Positions 7,433 to 15,261 of a stretch of 20,816 bases of DNA are shown here, piece by piece. The notes beneath the pieces were generated by a model that saw only the letters and a list, made by a program, of their open reading frames with translations, was not told where the DNA came from and ran no database searches. The DNA comes from M3007 sp046299435 (GTDB lineage: Bacteria > Bacteroidota > Bacteroidia > Chitinophagales > Saprospiraceae). The stretch is taken from positions 1 through 20,816 of the forward strand of contig JBKBIC010000074.1 of the NCBI GenBank assembly GCA_046299435.1. Reading direction: 5' to 3'. Position 1 is the first letter of the stretch, and every line of letters starts with the position of its first letter. The position numbers and the translations under genes are program-made.

Positions 7433-7476
7433 GTGTTTGGTTTTTCGCCCGAAATACGACAATCGAAACACGGATT
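7433..7476. repeat. GTGTTTGG/AAACACGG repeat fragment downstream of tsf
   Basis: GTGTTTGGTTTTTCG at 7433-7447 matches 14 of 15 bases of one arm of the palindrome at 16591-16605. AAACACGGATT at 7466-7476 is identical to 319-329. CGTGTTT (7432-7438) and AAACACG (7466-7472) are complementary and form a weak stem. It looks like a decayed member of the same repeat class. Confidence 0.6.
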
Positions 7477-7496
7477 ACGAAAACTATGAAATAGCA

Positions 7497-7529
7497 AGCG
7501 CGACGGGTTTCGGCCCGCCGCGCTTTTTC
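7497..7529 (+). terminator. Intrinsic terminator after tsf
   Basis: AGCGCGACGGG (7497-7507) pairs with CCCGCCGCGCT (7514-7524) as an 11-bp GC-rich stem with one mismatch and a 6-base loop, followed by TTTTTCTTT. It ends the translation operon just before the stop codon of the convergent gene at 7537. The minus-strand side lacks a good T run, so it appears to work mainly on the plus strand. Confidence 0.88.
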
Positions 7530-7536
7530 TTTGTCG

Positions 7537-8544
7537 TCAGCCCTGCTGCCTGATTTTTTGCGCCTCCGCCCAAGCCTTTGCCAAATCCCGCTCGCCGACG
7601 GCATTTTTCCACTTCCGGCCCGGATTGGCTTGGATGAACCCGGCCAATTCGATTTGCCGCGCCGACAAAACCGCCTCCGGCGATTGGCCTTTCCCGACGA
7701 GGCTGTTGGCCCGCGCCGCCTGCTGCGGGGTCATCGGCACGAACCGCCAATGTGTTTTCGAGAGGTAGTATTTCGGCTCACGGTCGCTGCGGAAACCCTC
7801 GTTTTTCGGGCAAGCCGCGATGCCATCGGGGCGCGTCCGGGCTTCCAAATCCGAGCGTTTGACTACCGCCGGGTTGAACACCACCTTCACCACCTCGCGT
7901 CCGTCTTGGAACCCCGGCTCGGTCTCCACCACTCCGTCAATCGCCCCGAACGTGCCTTCGCCGCTCCAAAAACAATGCATCGAAAACGTGGCCGTCTCCG
8001 TGCCGCTTTCCTGTGCAAGTAGTTCAGATTCAAGCAGTTCGAGCCAGTTGGGCGCGGCGTTCGCGGTCAGGTCGAGGGCGCGGCGCATCCCGTTCACCAC
8101 TTGCCAAGTGGAGTTGAAATTCGTCATGCGCGGCAGCACGTCCGAGTGGTCGGCCCGCACGATGCGCACCACCGGGTTGTTCCACGACGGCTCACCGAAT
8201 TTTTTGAGGGCCGCCGCGTCCGCGCCGCCTTTGTTGTTGAAAATGCACACGGGCACGAAGTGCGTCTCGATGGCTTCCACGATAAGCGGGTGCGAGAGCG
8301 GGCCGTTGCCGAAGCGGGTGCAATTGGAGCAGCCCGGCACCTCTTGGAACAAAATCAACATGGGTTTGCCCGATTGTTTGGCTTCGGTGGTGGCCGCGTC
8401 GAGGTCGCGCAGCCAGTGGACTTGGCCGAGTTCCTCAGGTTGGTGATTCGAGGATTTGGTGATTGGCGGATTTGAACCCGGCAAAACGACCGCGCCGAGG
8501 GCCAACAAGCCGAGCAAGACGATTGATAATGCTTTGACAATCAT
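7537..8544 (-). CDS. Exported thioredoxin-fold protein with MsrA-like C-terminal domain
   Basis: This 335-residue protein starts with a signal peptide (residues 1-22), so it acts outside the cytoplasm. A thioredoxin-like domain follows (about 40-170), with the redox motif VPGCSNCTRFG (CxxC at 72-75) and a likely cis-proline in WNNPVVRIV. The second domain (about 183-310) resembles methionine sulfoxide reductase A: the motif MHCFWSGEGTFG (Cys191, Glu196) matches MsrA GCFWxxE. The usual MsrA segment between GY-x-GG and the GHAE region is missing, so the catalytic pocket is reduced and activity is uncertain; Cys245 might resolve a disulfide. It resembles thioredoxin-like proteins with a VPG-C or VPG-U motif, some of which are selenoproteins, but this one has an ordinary Cys. 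The gene starts 18 bp after the FG-GAP gene, suggesting cotranscription. Confidence 0.8.
   Translation of the reverse strand: MIVKALSIVLLGLLALGAVVLPGSNPPITKSSNHQPEELGQVHWLRDLDAATTEAKQSGKPMLILFQEVPGCSNCTRFGNGPLSHPLIVEAIETHFVPVCIFNNKGGADAAALKKFGEPSWNNPVVRIVRADHSDVLPRMTNFNSTWQVVNGMRRALDLTANAAPNWLELLESELLAQESGTETATFSMHCFWSGEGTFGAIDGVVETEPGFQDGREVVKVVFNPAVVKRSDLEARTRPDGIAACPKNEGFRSDREPKYYLSKTHWRFVPMTPQQAARANSLVGKGQSPEAVLSARQIELAGFIQANPGRKWKNAVGERDLAKAWAEAQKIRQQG
8443..8474. repeat. Tandem 16-mer inside a coding region
   Basis: GTGATTCGAGGATTTG (8443-8458) is followed directly by GTGATTGGCGGATTTG (8459-8474), matching at 14 of 16 bases. It lies within the thioredoxin/MsrA-like gene and encodes the short low-complexity linker (about residues 24-34) between signal peptide and mature domain. 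Its style resembles the intergenic oligomer repeats of this window. Confidence 0.8.
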
Positions 8545-8562
8545 GTGTTTGGAGATTTTGTG

Positions 8563-10986
8563 TCAGTTGAGTTTCAGCAATTTGCCCGCCGCCAGCCTGC
8601 GCCCGCCCGTGGCCGACACTATATTATATAGGTACAGGCCGTCGCTCAGCCGCGCCGTCGGGATTTGCCAATCCGCGCCGCCGGGGATTTTTGCGGACAA
8701 TACGCGCCGCCCCGTCAGGTCGAACATTTCAAAGACGCACGGCTCATAGCTTGTCGGGTGAATCGTCAAATTTTCAGAAAATGGGTTGGGGACGATTTGT
8801 ACGGCGGACACGCTTTCGCCCGGTTCTGGACTGGCCGAAATGGAGCCATTGGACAGCCAATAAATGAACGCGCCCGGTGCGCTGCCATTCGCATCGCCCA
8901 GCCCGATGGCCAAATCGAAGTCACCGTCCCGGTCGAAATCCGCGCCGGCGAGGCACCTGGCGTTGTCGTTCGTGATTTTTACGCCGTTTGTAAATTGGCC
9001 GAGGCCGAGGTTCTCGAAAAAAAGGACTCTCTGCCAGTTGGATATGGTTCCGGCAATGAGGTCATTGTCGCCGTCGCCGTCAAAATCACCGATTTCAACT
9101 GAGCCTCCTCCTGCGGAAAACGAGCCGATATTGGTACGGGTAAAATTGGAGCGGCTTAAAAACAAGGCTATCTGACGAGACCCGCATATCACAAGGTCAG
9201 GTTTGCCGTCGCCGTCGAGGTCGCCATTTGCCAACTTGGTGGGCGGTTGGATTGTGCCAACATCAGGCGATGTGTGGGAAAAAACACCGGGCGCGGTGGC
9301 CGTATAAAACTGTATTCGTTCAGACGAAAAGGATTGAGTGGCGGCAAAATCCAGTATGCCATCGCCGTTCAAATCAATCAGGGTAGCCCCCTCCATTGCG
9401 CCCGAAACAGTAGCGAGCACTTGTGCCGGGGCGAATGTGCCGCCTTGCCCGTGTACGTTGCGACACCATCTGGCGCGGCCCTCCGAGTGGCTCCAAAACA
9501 CCGCGTCTGGATATCCGTCGCCGTCCACATCGGTAGTTGTGCCACCGTCCACAACGAACAGCGATGGTGGATTAAGTGCTTGGGCGGAGCCGAACGCCCC
9601 CTTGCCGTCAAGGTTCGAGTACCAAAATACTGCCTCGGCTACGAGGTACAAATCAAGGTCGCCATCTTTGTCAAAGTCCACACATTCAACGTGTTGTATG
9701 TTTTCGTGGATGTTTGAAATGTTTTTTTTGCGCCTGAACGAGCCTCCCTCGTTTGGGAACCAAGCGAGCGGGTCGGCAGGGAAGTTACTAAATACCAATG
9801 AGCCTGCCACAAGGTCGGCATCGCCGTCGCCGTCCAAATCTCCGGCGGCCAACGTAGTCAGATGAGGCACCCAGATATTGGCTTCGGTGGGCTGTCCCCA
9901 TGTCCCCGTCCCCGCGTTGTTCGTCAGTCGAAGTATCTGGCCTGTGTCATTGTTTGCAGCAACGATGTCGGGGAAACCATCCATGTTTTGGTCGCTGAAA
10001 ACAACCGACTGGGGGTCTTGGCTGCTCGTGATTTGGGTTCGAGCGACGAACCCCGGCGCGATGTTTTTGTAAAACCAAACACCGCTGCTCGTACCGACAA
10101 GGGCATCCGACAAGCCGTCCCCGTTGGCATCCGCCAAGTCAATGGTGCGTGGGGCAAGTAGTGGACTCCCGAGGAACTGCACAGGCGCAAAGGCCAAACC
10201 CTCGAACTGCATCCATCCCAGCCCCTTGGACGCGAAAATCCCGACCATATCCAAATCGTCGTCGCCGTCAAAATCGGCCATCCGAAAGTCGGCGGGCATC
10301 GGTTGGTTAGCCAAAAACTCTTGGGTCGGGGCGAAATCGCCCGTCCCGTTTGTGTTTTCAAGCCAATTCAACGTGGCGTTTGTGCCACTTGGAGTGAAAA
10401 AAATCAAGTCATGGTCGCCGTCCCAGTCCACATCGGCGGCGCGAAAGAGGCTGACGAAGTGGATAGTTTCCACCGTCTGAGCAGGCCCGAACGCCCCGCC
10501 CGCCACGTTTTTGAACCAAACCAAATCGTTGCCAATCGTCGCGGCCACATCGGCCAGCCCGTCGCCGCTGAAATCGGCCACTTCGAGCGCGGCGGGCTGG
10601 GCGGCGGAAATTTGAACGGACGGCCCGAATCGCCCTTGCCCCAAGTTTGGGAAATATTCAACCACATGGTTCGCGCCCGAAACCACGTCCAAATCGCCGT
10701 CGCCGTCCAAGTCCGCAGCGGCGACGAGCGGCTCGGCGACATCGGGATTCGTCGGCCCGATGCGCTCGTGGCGAAAGTAGCCGCGTGGGTCGGCGGGGTC
10801 GTTTTCGGCCCAAAAAATGAACTTGTCGGACTGGCCCAGCAGGTCTTCGCGCCCGTCGCCGTTGAGGTCGGCGGAGACGAGGGCGACGACGCGGCCCGGC
10901 TGCTCGGCCACCCAGTTGGGCGTTGGGGCGAACTGCGCGGCGAGCGCGGCGGGCAGGAGGAAGAAAACGAGGGAAAGGTTTTTCAT
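8563..10986 (-). CDS. Secreted FG-GAP/VCBS repeat protein with T9SS sorting domain
   Basis: This 807-residue protein has a signal peptide (MKNLSLVFFLLPAALAA) and is predicted to be exported and then moved to the cell surface by the type IX secretion system. The body carries about 14 Asp-rich repeats of the form DxDGDGxxD (for example DLDGDGDLDV, DANGDGLSDA, DFDRDGDFDL), each a likely Ca2+-binding loop in an FG-GAP-like beta-propeller. The last 77 residues (731-807), starting IVPNPFSENLTI and ending GKLLKLN, match a type A T9SS sorting domain. The start at 10986 is chosen for the signal peptide; an upstream extension of 18 residues is in frame but unconvincing. It probably leads a two-gene transcript with the thioredoxin/MsrA-like gene. 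Such proteins are often surface adhesins or structural proteins; ligand unknown. Confidence 0.93.
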   Translation of the reverse strand: MKNLSLVFFLLPAALAAQFAPTPNWVAEQPGRVVALVSADLNGDGREDLLGQSDKFIFWAENDPADPRGYFRHERIGPTNPDVAEPLVAAADLDGDGDLDVVSGANHVVEYFPNLGQGRFGPSVQISAAQPAALEVADFSGDGLADVAATIGNDLVWFKNVAGGAFGPAQTVETIHFVSLFRAADVDWDGDHDLIFFTPSGTNATLNWLENTNGTGDFAPTQEFLANQPMPADFRMADFDGDDDLDMVGIFASKGLGWMQFEGLAFAPVQFLGSPLLAPRTIDLADANGDGLSDALVGTSSGVWFYKNIAPGFVARTQITSSQDPQSVVFSDQNMDGFPDIVAANNDTGQILRLTNNAGTGTWGQPTEANIWVPHLTTLAAGDLDGDGDADLVAGSLVFSNFPADPLAWFPNEGGSFRRKKNISNIHENIQHVECVDFDKDGDLDLYLVAEAVFWYSNLDGKGAFGSAQALNPPSLFVVDGGTTTDVDGDGYPDAVFWSHSEGRARWCRNVHGQGGTFAPAQVLATVSGAMEGATLIDLNGDGILDFAATQSFSSERIQFYTATAPGVFSHTSPDVGTIQPPTKLANGDLDGDGKPDLVICGSRQIALFLSRSNFTRTNIGSFSAGGGSVEIGDFDGDGDNDLIAGTISNWQRVLFFENLGLGQFTNGVKITNDNARCLAGADFDRDGDFDLAIGLGDANGSAPGAFIYWLSNGSISASPEPGESVSAVQIVPNPFSENLTIHPTSYEPCVFEMFDLTGRRVLSAKIPGGADWQIPTARLSDGLYLYNIVSATGGRRLAAGKLLKLN

Positions 10987-11154
10987 CGAAAAAAATAGGT
11001 GAAAGGTTGAGTTGTGGTGGCCTCGGAAAACGGCAGCCAAAACTACCCAAAGACGCGGTTTCGCGCCCGTTCGCCGAATCAGAAACCTACCTTTTTTGCA
11101 ATTGCCATACTTTCAAGCCCGCTTTCGCAAACCATTTTCCAAACGCAACCACGC

Positions 11155-13359
11155 ATGAAAAAGACGCTCCTGCTCCTCGTTTTCGCCGTCAACTGTCTCG
11201 GCCCGGTCATTTCCCAAAAGGCCATCACGCTCGAAGATTGCTTCCAGTTTTTCAAGTTTTACCCACAATCGGGCGGCGGTTTTCGCTACCTGAACGACGG
11301 GGTGCATTACACTGAGTTGGAGGACAACGGCTTGAAAATCAGCGATGTACGCAACCCGGATTTTGATTCGCTGCTCGCGCTGCCCCTGCCCGCAGGCGTG
11401 GAGCGTTGGGACGAGTACGAGTTCAGCGCGGACGAGTCGCGGCTGCTGCTCCGCACGGGCACGGAGCCGGTTTATCGCCACTCGGTGTTGGCAAACTACT
11501 TTGTCCACGACCTGAAAACCCGCCAGACGACCGCGCTGGTAGAGGGCGTGAAAGCACAGTTCACAGCCTTTTCCCCGGACGGCTCGAAGGTGGCTTTCGT
11601 GGCAGATAACAACCTGTTTTTCAAAGAATTAGCGACCGGACTTATCAAACAAATCACGAGCGACGGCGCGAAAAACAAGGTCATCAACGGCCTGCCCGAC
11701 TGGGTGTACGAGGAAGAATTCAGCCCGGTGGCGGCGGATGGGATGGTGGCCACCAAGTGGTCGCCCGACGGCAAAAAAATCGCGTTCCTGCGCTTCGACG
11801 AAAGCGCGGTCAAGGAGTTCCCGCTGACTTGGTACGAAGGCGGGATGTACCCGCGCCGCACGGCGTTCAAATACCCGAAAGTGGGCGAGGCGAACTCCAC
11901 CGTGAGCGTCCATTATTACGACATAGAGACAGGCGAAACCGTCCGGCCCGACATCAAAATCGCTGCCGACGATTACCTCGTGCGGCTCAACTGGACTCCG
12001 GCCAACGAACTGATTGTCACGCGATTGAATCGCCCGCAGACCGAGCTCGACCTGTTTTTGATTGAGCCAAAGTGGAAAAAAGTTTATCTCGAAAAAGGCT
12101 GGACGCTGGTCGAACCGCTGCTTTCGGAGCGCGACGCGGCATATATTGACATGGAAATTGCCGATCAGCTCGTGTTCCTCGACGATGCGCAGCATTTCCT
12201 GTGGGCGAGCGAACGCAGCGGTTTCGCGCATTTTTACCTGTACGATATGGGCGGGAAAGTGGTGCGCCAACTGACGCAGGGCGATTTCGATGTGACGGCT
12301 TTTTACGGCGTGGACGAGAGAAACGGCAAGTTTTACTACCAAACTGCCACGCCCACGCCGCTCGACCGGCAGGTTTGGGAGGGCAATCTGGCGGGCGGTG
12401 CGCCGCGTTTGCTGACCCCCGACCGAGGCACGAACGACGCGGAATTCAGCCCGACGTTCGAGTTCTGGACGCACACTTGGTCGGACGCGAACACGCCGCC
12501 CGTCGTCAAAGTCCGCAACCGTGCGGGCGAGGTGCTGCAAACTTTGGCCGACAACAAACGGGTGCGCGAGTTGCGGGCGGAATACGGCTTCTCGAACGTG
12601 GAATTTTGGCAATTCAAACTGCCCGACGGCACCGACCTGAACGGCTGGATGCTCAAACCGCCGGGCATGGAGCCGGGCAAAAAATACCCGGTTTTGTTCG
12701 ACAACTACGGCGGCCCCGGCTCGCAAACCGTTCAGAATCAATACAATGGCTACATGGGCAGCTGGCATCAGATGCTGGCGCAAAAAGGCTACATCATCGT
12801 CAGCCTCGACAATCGCGGCACGGGCGCACGCGGCGCGGCATTCAAAAAATGCACCCAGATGAACCTCGGCAAACTCGAAACCGAAGACCAAATCGCGGCG
12901 GCGCGTTACCTCGGCACGTTGCCGTTCGTGGACGCGGGGCGCATCGGCATCTGGGGCTGGTCGTTCGGCGGCTACCTCAGCACCTCGTGCATTTTGAAGG
13001 GCGCGGACGTGTTCAAAATGGCCATGGCCGTCGCTCCGGTGACGAACTGGAAATGGTACGACTCGGCGTACACCGAACGCTACATGGGCACAACTGCCAC
13101 AAATTCAGCGGGTTACGAAAACAATTCGCCCGTCAACTTTGCCGACAAGCTGCGCGGCGACAACTACCTGATTTGTCACGGCATCGCCGACGACAACGTG
13201 CATTGGCAACAAACGACGGAGATGATAAACGCCCTCGTCAAGGCCAACAAGCAGTTCGAGACGTATTACTACCCGAACCGCAATCACGGCATTTACGGTC
13301 AAAACGCGACGCGCCACCTGTTCACGAAACTGACCAACTTCGTGCTGGAAAAATTGTGA
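11155..13359 (+). CDS. Exported prolyl oligopeptidase-family peptidase (DPP-IV type, S9)
   Basis: This 734-residue protein has a signal peptide (1-22) and should act in the periplasm. It has an N-terminal beta-propeller (about 30-480) and a C-terminal alpha/beta-hydrolase domain. The catalytic triad is visible: Ser603 in GWSFGGYLS, Asp679 in GIADDNVHW, and His711 in NRNHG. The DWVYEEEF segment (about 182-189) supplies the Glu residues that hold the substrate amino terminus in DPP-IV, so it probably removes X-Pro or X-Ala dipeptides from peptide N-termini. The ATG at 11155 is chosen for the signal peptide. Divergent from the FG-GAP gene (168 bp between), and followed by a palindromic repeat and the lipoprotein gene. 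Confidence 0.95.
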   Translation: MKKTLLLLVFAVNCLGPVISQKAITLEDCFQFFKFYPQSGGGFRYLNDGVHYTELEDNGLKISDVRNPDFDSLLALPLPAGVERWDEYEFSADESRLLLRTGTEPVYRHSVLANYFVHDLKTRQTTALVEGVKAQFTAFSPDGSKVAFVADNNLFFKELATGLIKQITSDGAKNKVINGLPDWVYEEEFSPVAADGMVATKWSPDGKKIAFLRFDESAVKEFPLTWYEGGMYPRRTAFKYPKVGEANSTVSVHYYDIETGETVRPDIKIAADDYLVRLNWTPANELIVTRLNRPQTELDLFLIEPKWKKVYLEKGWTLVEPLLSERDAAYIDMEIADQLVFLDDAQHFLWASERSGFAHFYLYDMGGKVVRQLTQGDFDVTAFYGVDERNGKFYYQTATPTPLDRQVWEGNLAGGAPRLLTPDRGTNDAEFSPTFEFWTHTWSDANTPPVVKVRNRAGEVLQTLADNKRVRELRAEYGFSNVEFWQFKLPDGTDLNGWMLKPPGMEPGKKYPVLFDNYGGPGSQTVQNQYNGYMGSWHQMLAQKGYIIVSLDNRGTGARGAAFKKCTQMNLGKLETEDQIAAARYLGTLPFVDAGRIGIWGWSFGGYLSTSCILKGADVFKMAMAVAPVTNWKWYDSAYTERYMGTTATNSAGYENNSPVNFADKLRGDNYLICHGIADDNVHWQQTTEMINALVKANKQFETYYYPNRNHGIYGQNATRHLFTKLTNFVLEKL

Positions 13360-13367
13360 GGGAAAGA

Positions 13368-13453
13368 GAGTTGAAGAGAGGAAAAGTTGAAGCGTTGAAA
13401 TGGCTTACGTGCCCTTGCCTTCAACTTTTCAACCTTCTTCCTCTCTTCAACTC
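13368..13453. repeat. GTTGAAG palindromic repeat downstream of the S9 peptidase
   Basis: Bases 13368-13383 (GAGTTGAAGAGAGGAA) and 13438-13453 (TTCCTCTCTTCAACTC) form a perfect 16-bp stem. Inside, GTTGAAGCGTTGAA on the left and two TTCAAC units on the right (about 13420-13433) pair for most of their length with a small bulge. The whole element is made of GTTGAA-type units, and it lies between the peptidase stop and the promoter-like box at 13457-13464. Confidence 0.85.
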
Positions 13454-13456
13454 CCG

Positions 13457-13464
13457 TACTTTCG
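13457..13464 (+). promoter_or_regulatory. TACTTTCG -7-like box before the lipoprotein gene
   Basis: TACTTTCG at 13457-13464 fits TAnnTTTG at seven of eight positions and lies 26 bases before the ATG at 13491, giving a short leader. No clear TTG is found at the expected distance upstream; the palindrome occupies that place. Plausible but unproven. Confidence 0.3.
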
Positions 13465-13490
13465 CCGTTGTTTTCACAAAAATCCGCGCC

Positions 13491-14984
13491 ATGCAATTGA
13501 CCAAAGCCCTCCGCTTCGCCATCCCCGCCGTGCTGATGCTCGCCCTGGCCGCTTGCGCCAGCGATGCCGCGCAAAAAAGCCCCGCCGACAAGCCCGACCA
13601 AACCGCTGGCGAAGCCCCGCCCCCGGTGGCTTCGGATGCCCGCCCGGCGGTGTATCTGGATGGCCTGTACGCGACCTCCACAGAGCCGGGGCAGGACGTG
13701 GCCGCGCTTTTCGACAACAACGACGCGACGGGTTGGCGCACCCAAACCGGGGCCGGGCCGGACGAGGGTATCATGCTCTATTTCTCTGACCGTCAGCAAG
13801 TTAGCGTGGCAGCGGTGCAGGTGGACGCTGCCGACGGGAGTTTCGCGGGCGACGATTCGCACATCCAAATCTACGTCAACGGCCAGCTCGACAACTCCGG
13901 CAAAGCCAACTCGAAAATCACCCTCGAACCACTCAAATCCGGCGAAGCCCTGCGCTCGCTGTTCGTCCGCTTCGCGGCGACGGGCAAGGAAACGACCGGC
14001 AAACCGCGCACCGACGGCGAGGAAAAAACGGTGGTCAAAACCTTCCCGGCGGATGCGTTTGTGGCCTTGAAACAGGTTTCGCTGCTCAATGCCGCCGGGC
14101 AGCCCCTGCGCGTGGTGCCGCCCCGCCGCATGGCGGGCAAAGTGATGGCGACCTCGACCCTCAAACCGGAATCGGCCTACTCGGCAGCCAATCTTTTCGA
14201 TGGCCGGAAGGAGTTTGTGTGGGCGGAAGGCGCAGCCTCGTCGGGCGAGGGCGAGACGTTGGCCTTCGAGTTCGGCCAGCCCGTCAACATCACGGCCATC
14301 CAAATCTGGAATGGCTACCAACGCTCCGCAAGCCACTACTCGTCCAATGCCCGCGTCCGCAATTTTGACTTTGGCGAGCGCGGCGGCGCGGCCAAAACCT
14401 ACACGTTGGCCGACCGCTCGGCCAAAGGCGGCAGCCAACGCATCGAACTTTCGCCCGCCGTGCGCGGCCAAAATTTTGAGTTGAAAATCCGCGACATTTT
14501 CAAAGGCAGCAAGTACAAAGACTTGGCAATCAGCGAAATCGTGTTTTTCGACGGGGCTCAACCGTTCACGGTGGCCAGCGATTTGCCCGCTCGTTACGAA
14601 CAGGAGTTGCGGACGGCAGCCGCTGGTTCGCCGCTGGCTGCTGTGCTGAACCGCCGCATTTTCAACGACATGGAGTTTGCGAGCATGACCGAGCAGCAGT
14701 CGCTCATCCTGCGTTCGGACGGCACGTTCGTCATGTACAACCAAGCCGACGACGAGGGCATTTCCAGCGAAACCCTCGCCGATGGCAACTGGGAATTGCA
14801 GGAAGCCAGCGCGGACAAGGCCAAAATCAAAGTGTTCGGCAAGTGGTACGACTTCACGACCATGCAGGAATACTACAAAGGCAACTCCGAAAAAGAGGCG
14901 ACCAAGATTTTCAGCGACGTGCTGACGGTGGACGCGGAAAAAATCAAAGGCGGGAAAATGCTCGGCACGTTTTGGATAAAATGA
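13491..14984 (+). CDS. Lipoprotein with discoidin-like (galactose-binding fold) domains
   Basis: This 497-residue protein has a lipoprotein signal peptide ending in the lipobox LAAC (Cys22), so it is probably anchored to the outer or inner membrane. A Pro/Ala-rich linker follows. Two regions look like F5/8 type C (discoidin-like) beta-sandwiches: one at about 50-230 and a clearer one at about 215-360. The second shows SAYSAANLFDG, a WAEG strand and an ITAIQIWNGYQ segment, as in NADase-type glycan-binding domains. The C-terminal part (about 370-497, FNDMEFASMTEQQSLIL and a final TFWIK) resembles a small lipocalin-like barrel. A sugar-binding envelope role is inferred. The ATG at 13491 is chosen for the lipobox; the frame is open far upstream only as a shadow of the peptidase gene. 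Confidence 0.8.
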   Translation: MQLTKALRFAIPAVLMLALAACASDAAQKSPADKPDQTAGEAPPPVASDARPAVYLDGLYATSTEPGQDVAALFDNNDATGWRTQTGAGPDEGIMLYFSDRQQVSVAAVQVDAADGSFAGDDSHIQIYVNGQLDNSGKANSKITLEPLKSGEALRSLFVRFAATGKETTGKPRTDGEEKTVVKTFPADAFVALKQVSLLNAAGQPLRVVPPRRMAGKVMATSTLKPESAYSAANLFDGRKEFVWAEGAASSGEGETLAFEFGQPVNITAIQIWNGYQRSASHYSSNARVRNFDFGERGGAAKTYTLADRSAKGGSQRIELSPAVRGQNFELKIRDIFKGSKYKDLAISEIVFFDGAQPFTVASDLPARYEQELRTAAAGSPLAAVLNRRIFNDMEFASMTEQQSLILRSDGTFVMYNQADDEGISSETLADGNWELQEASADKAKIKVFGKWYDFTTMQEYYKGNSEKEATKIFSDVLTVDAEKIKGGKMLGTFWIK

Positions 14985-15027
14985 TGCCCGGCAAGCGCGA
15001 AGTTTGCCGCAAAATCAACTGTTCCAC

Positions 15028-15258
15028 ATGAATTCTTTTCTGAAAATCGCCCTCCGCGCCCTGCTCACCTTCGGGGTTTCGTGCGCGGTGCAATACATCA
15101 TCCCGTACTATTTGATTGCGGTGGCGGCCATCGTCGCCGGGTTTTTCATGCTGAAAACGGGCGACGACCGCGAGACCGCGCTCGGCATCTTGGTCGGCGG
15201 CATCGCGTTCGGGATTTTCGCGGCGGTCATGGCGCAGTATTTCCCGGTGGCCGGCTGA
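15028..15258 (+). CDS. Small integral membrane protein
   Basis: This 76-residue protein, starting MNSFLKIALRALL, has two or three hydrophobic stretches (about 5-35, 40-46 and 52-72) split by a short acidic turn, KTGDDRETA. It has no enzyme motif that I recognise, and its function is unknown. Similar tiny membrane proteins are common in Bacteroidota. It follows the lipoprotein gene by 43 bp and may share its transcript. Its TGA stop is only 3 bp from the stop of the convergent DUF58 gene. Confidence 0.7.
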   Translation: MNSFLKIALRALLTFGVSCAVQYIIPYYLIAVAAIVAGFFMLKTGDDRETALGILVGGIAFGIFAAVMAQYFPVAG

Positions 15259-15261
15259 GCC

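Noticed and set aside
7537..8544. Selenocysteine in the VPG-C motif
   Set aside because: The codon in this position is an ordinary Cys codon and no in-frame TGA occurs in the gene.
12201..13490. Long N-terminal extension of the lipoprotein frame
   Set aside because: It lies in the alternate frame of the S9 peptidase gene, has shadow-type composition, and the lipobox start at 13491 is clear.
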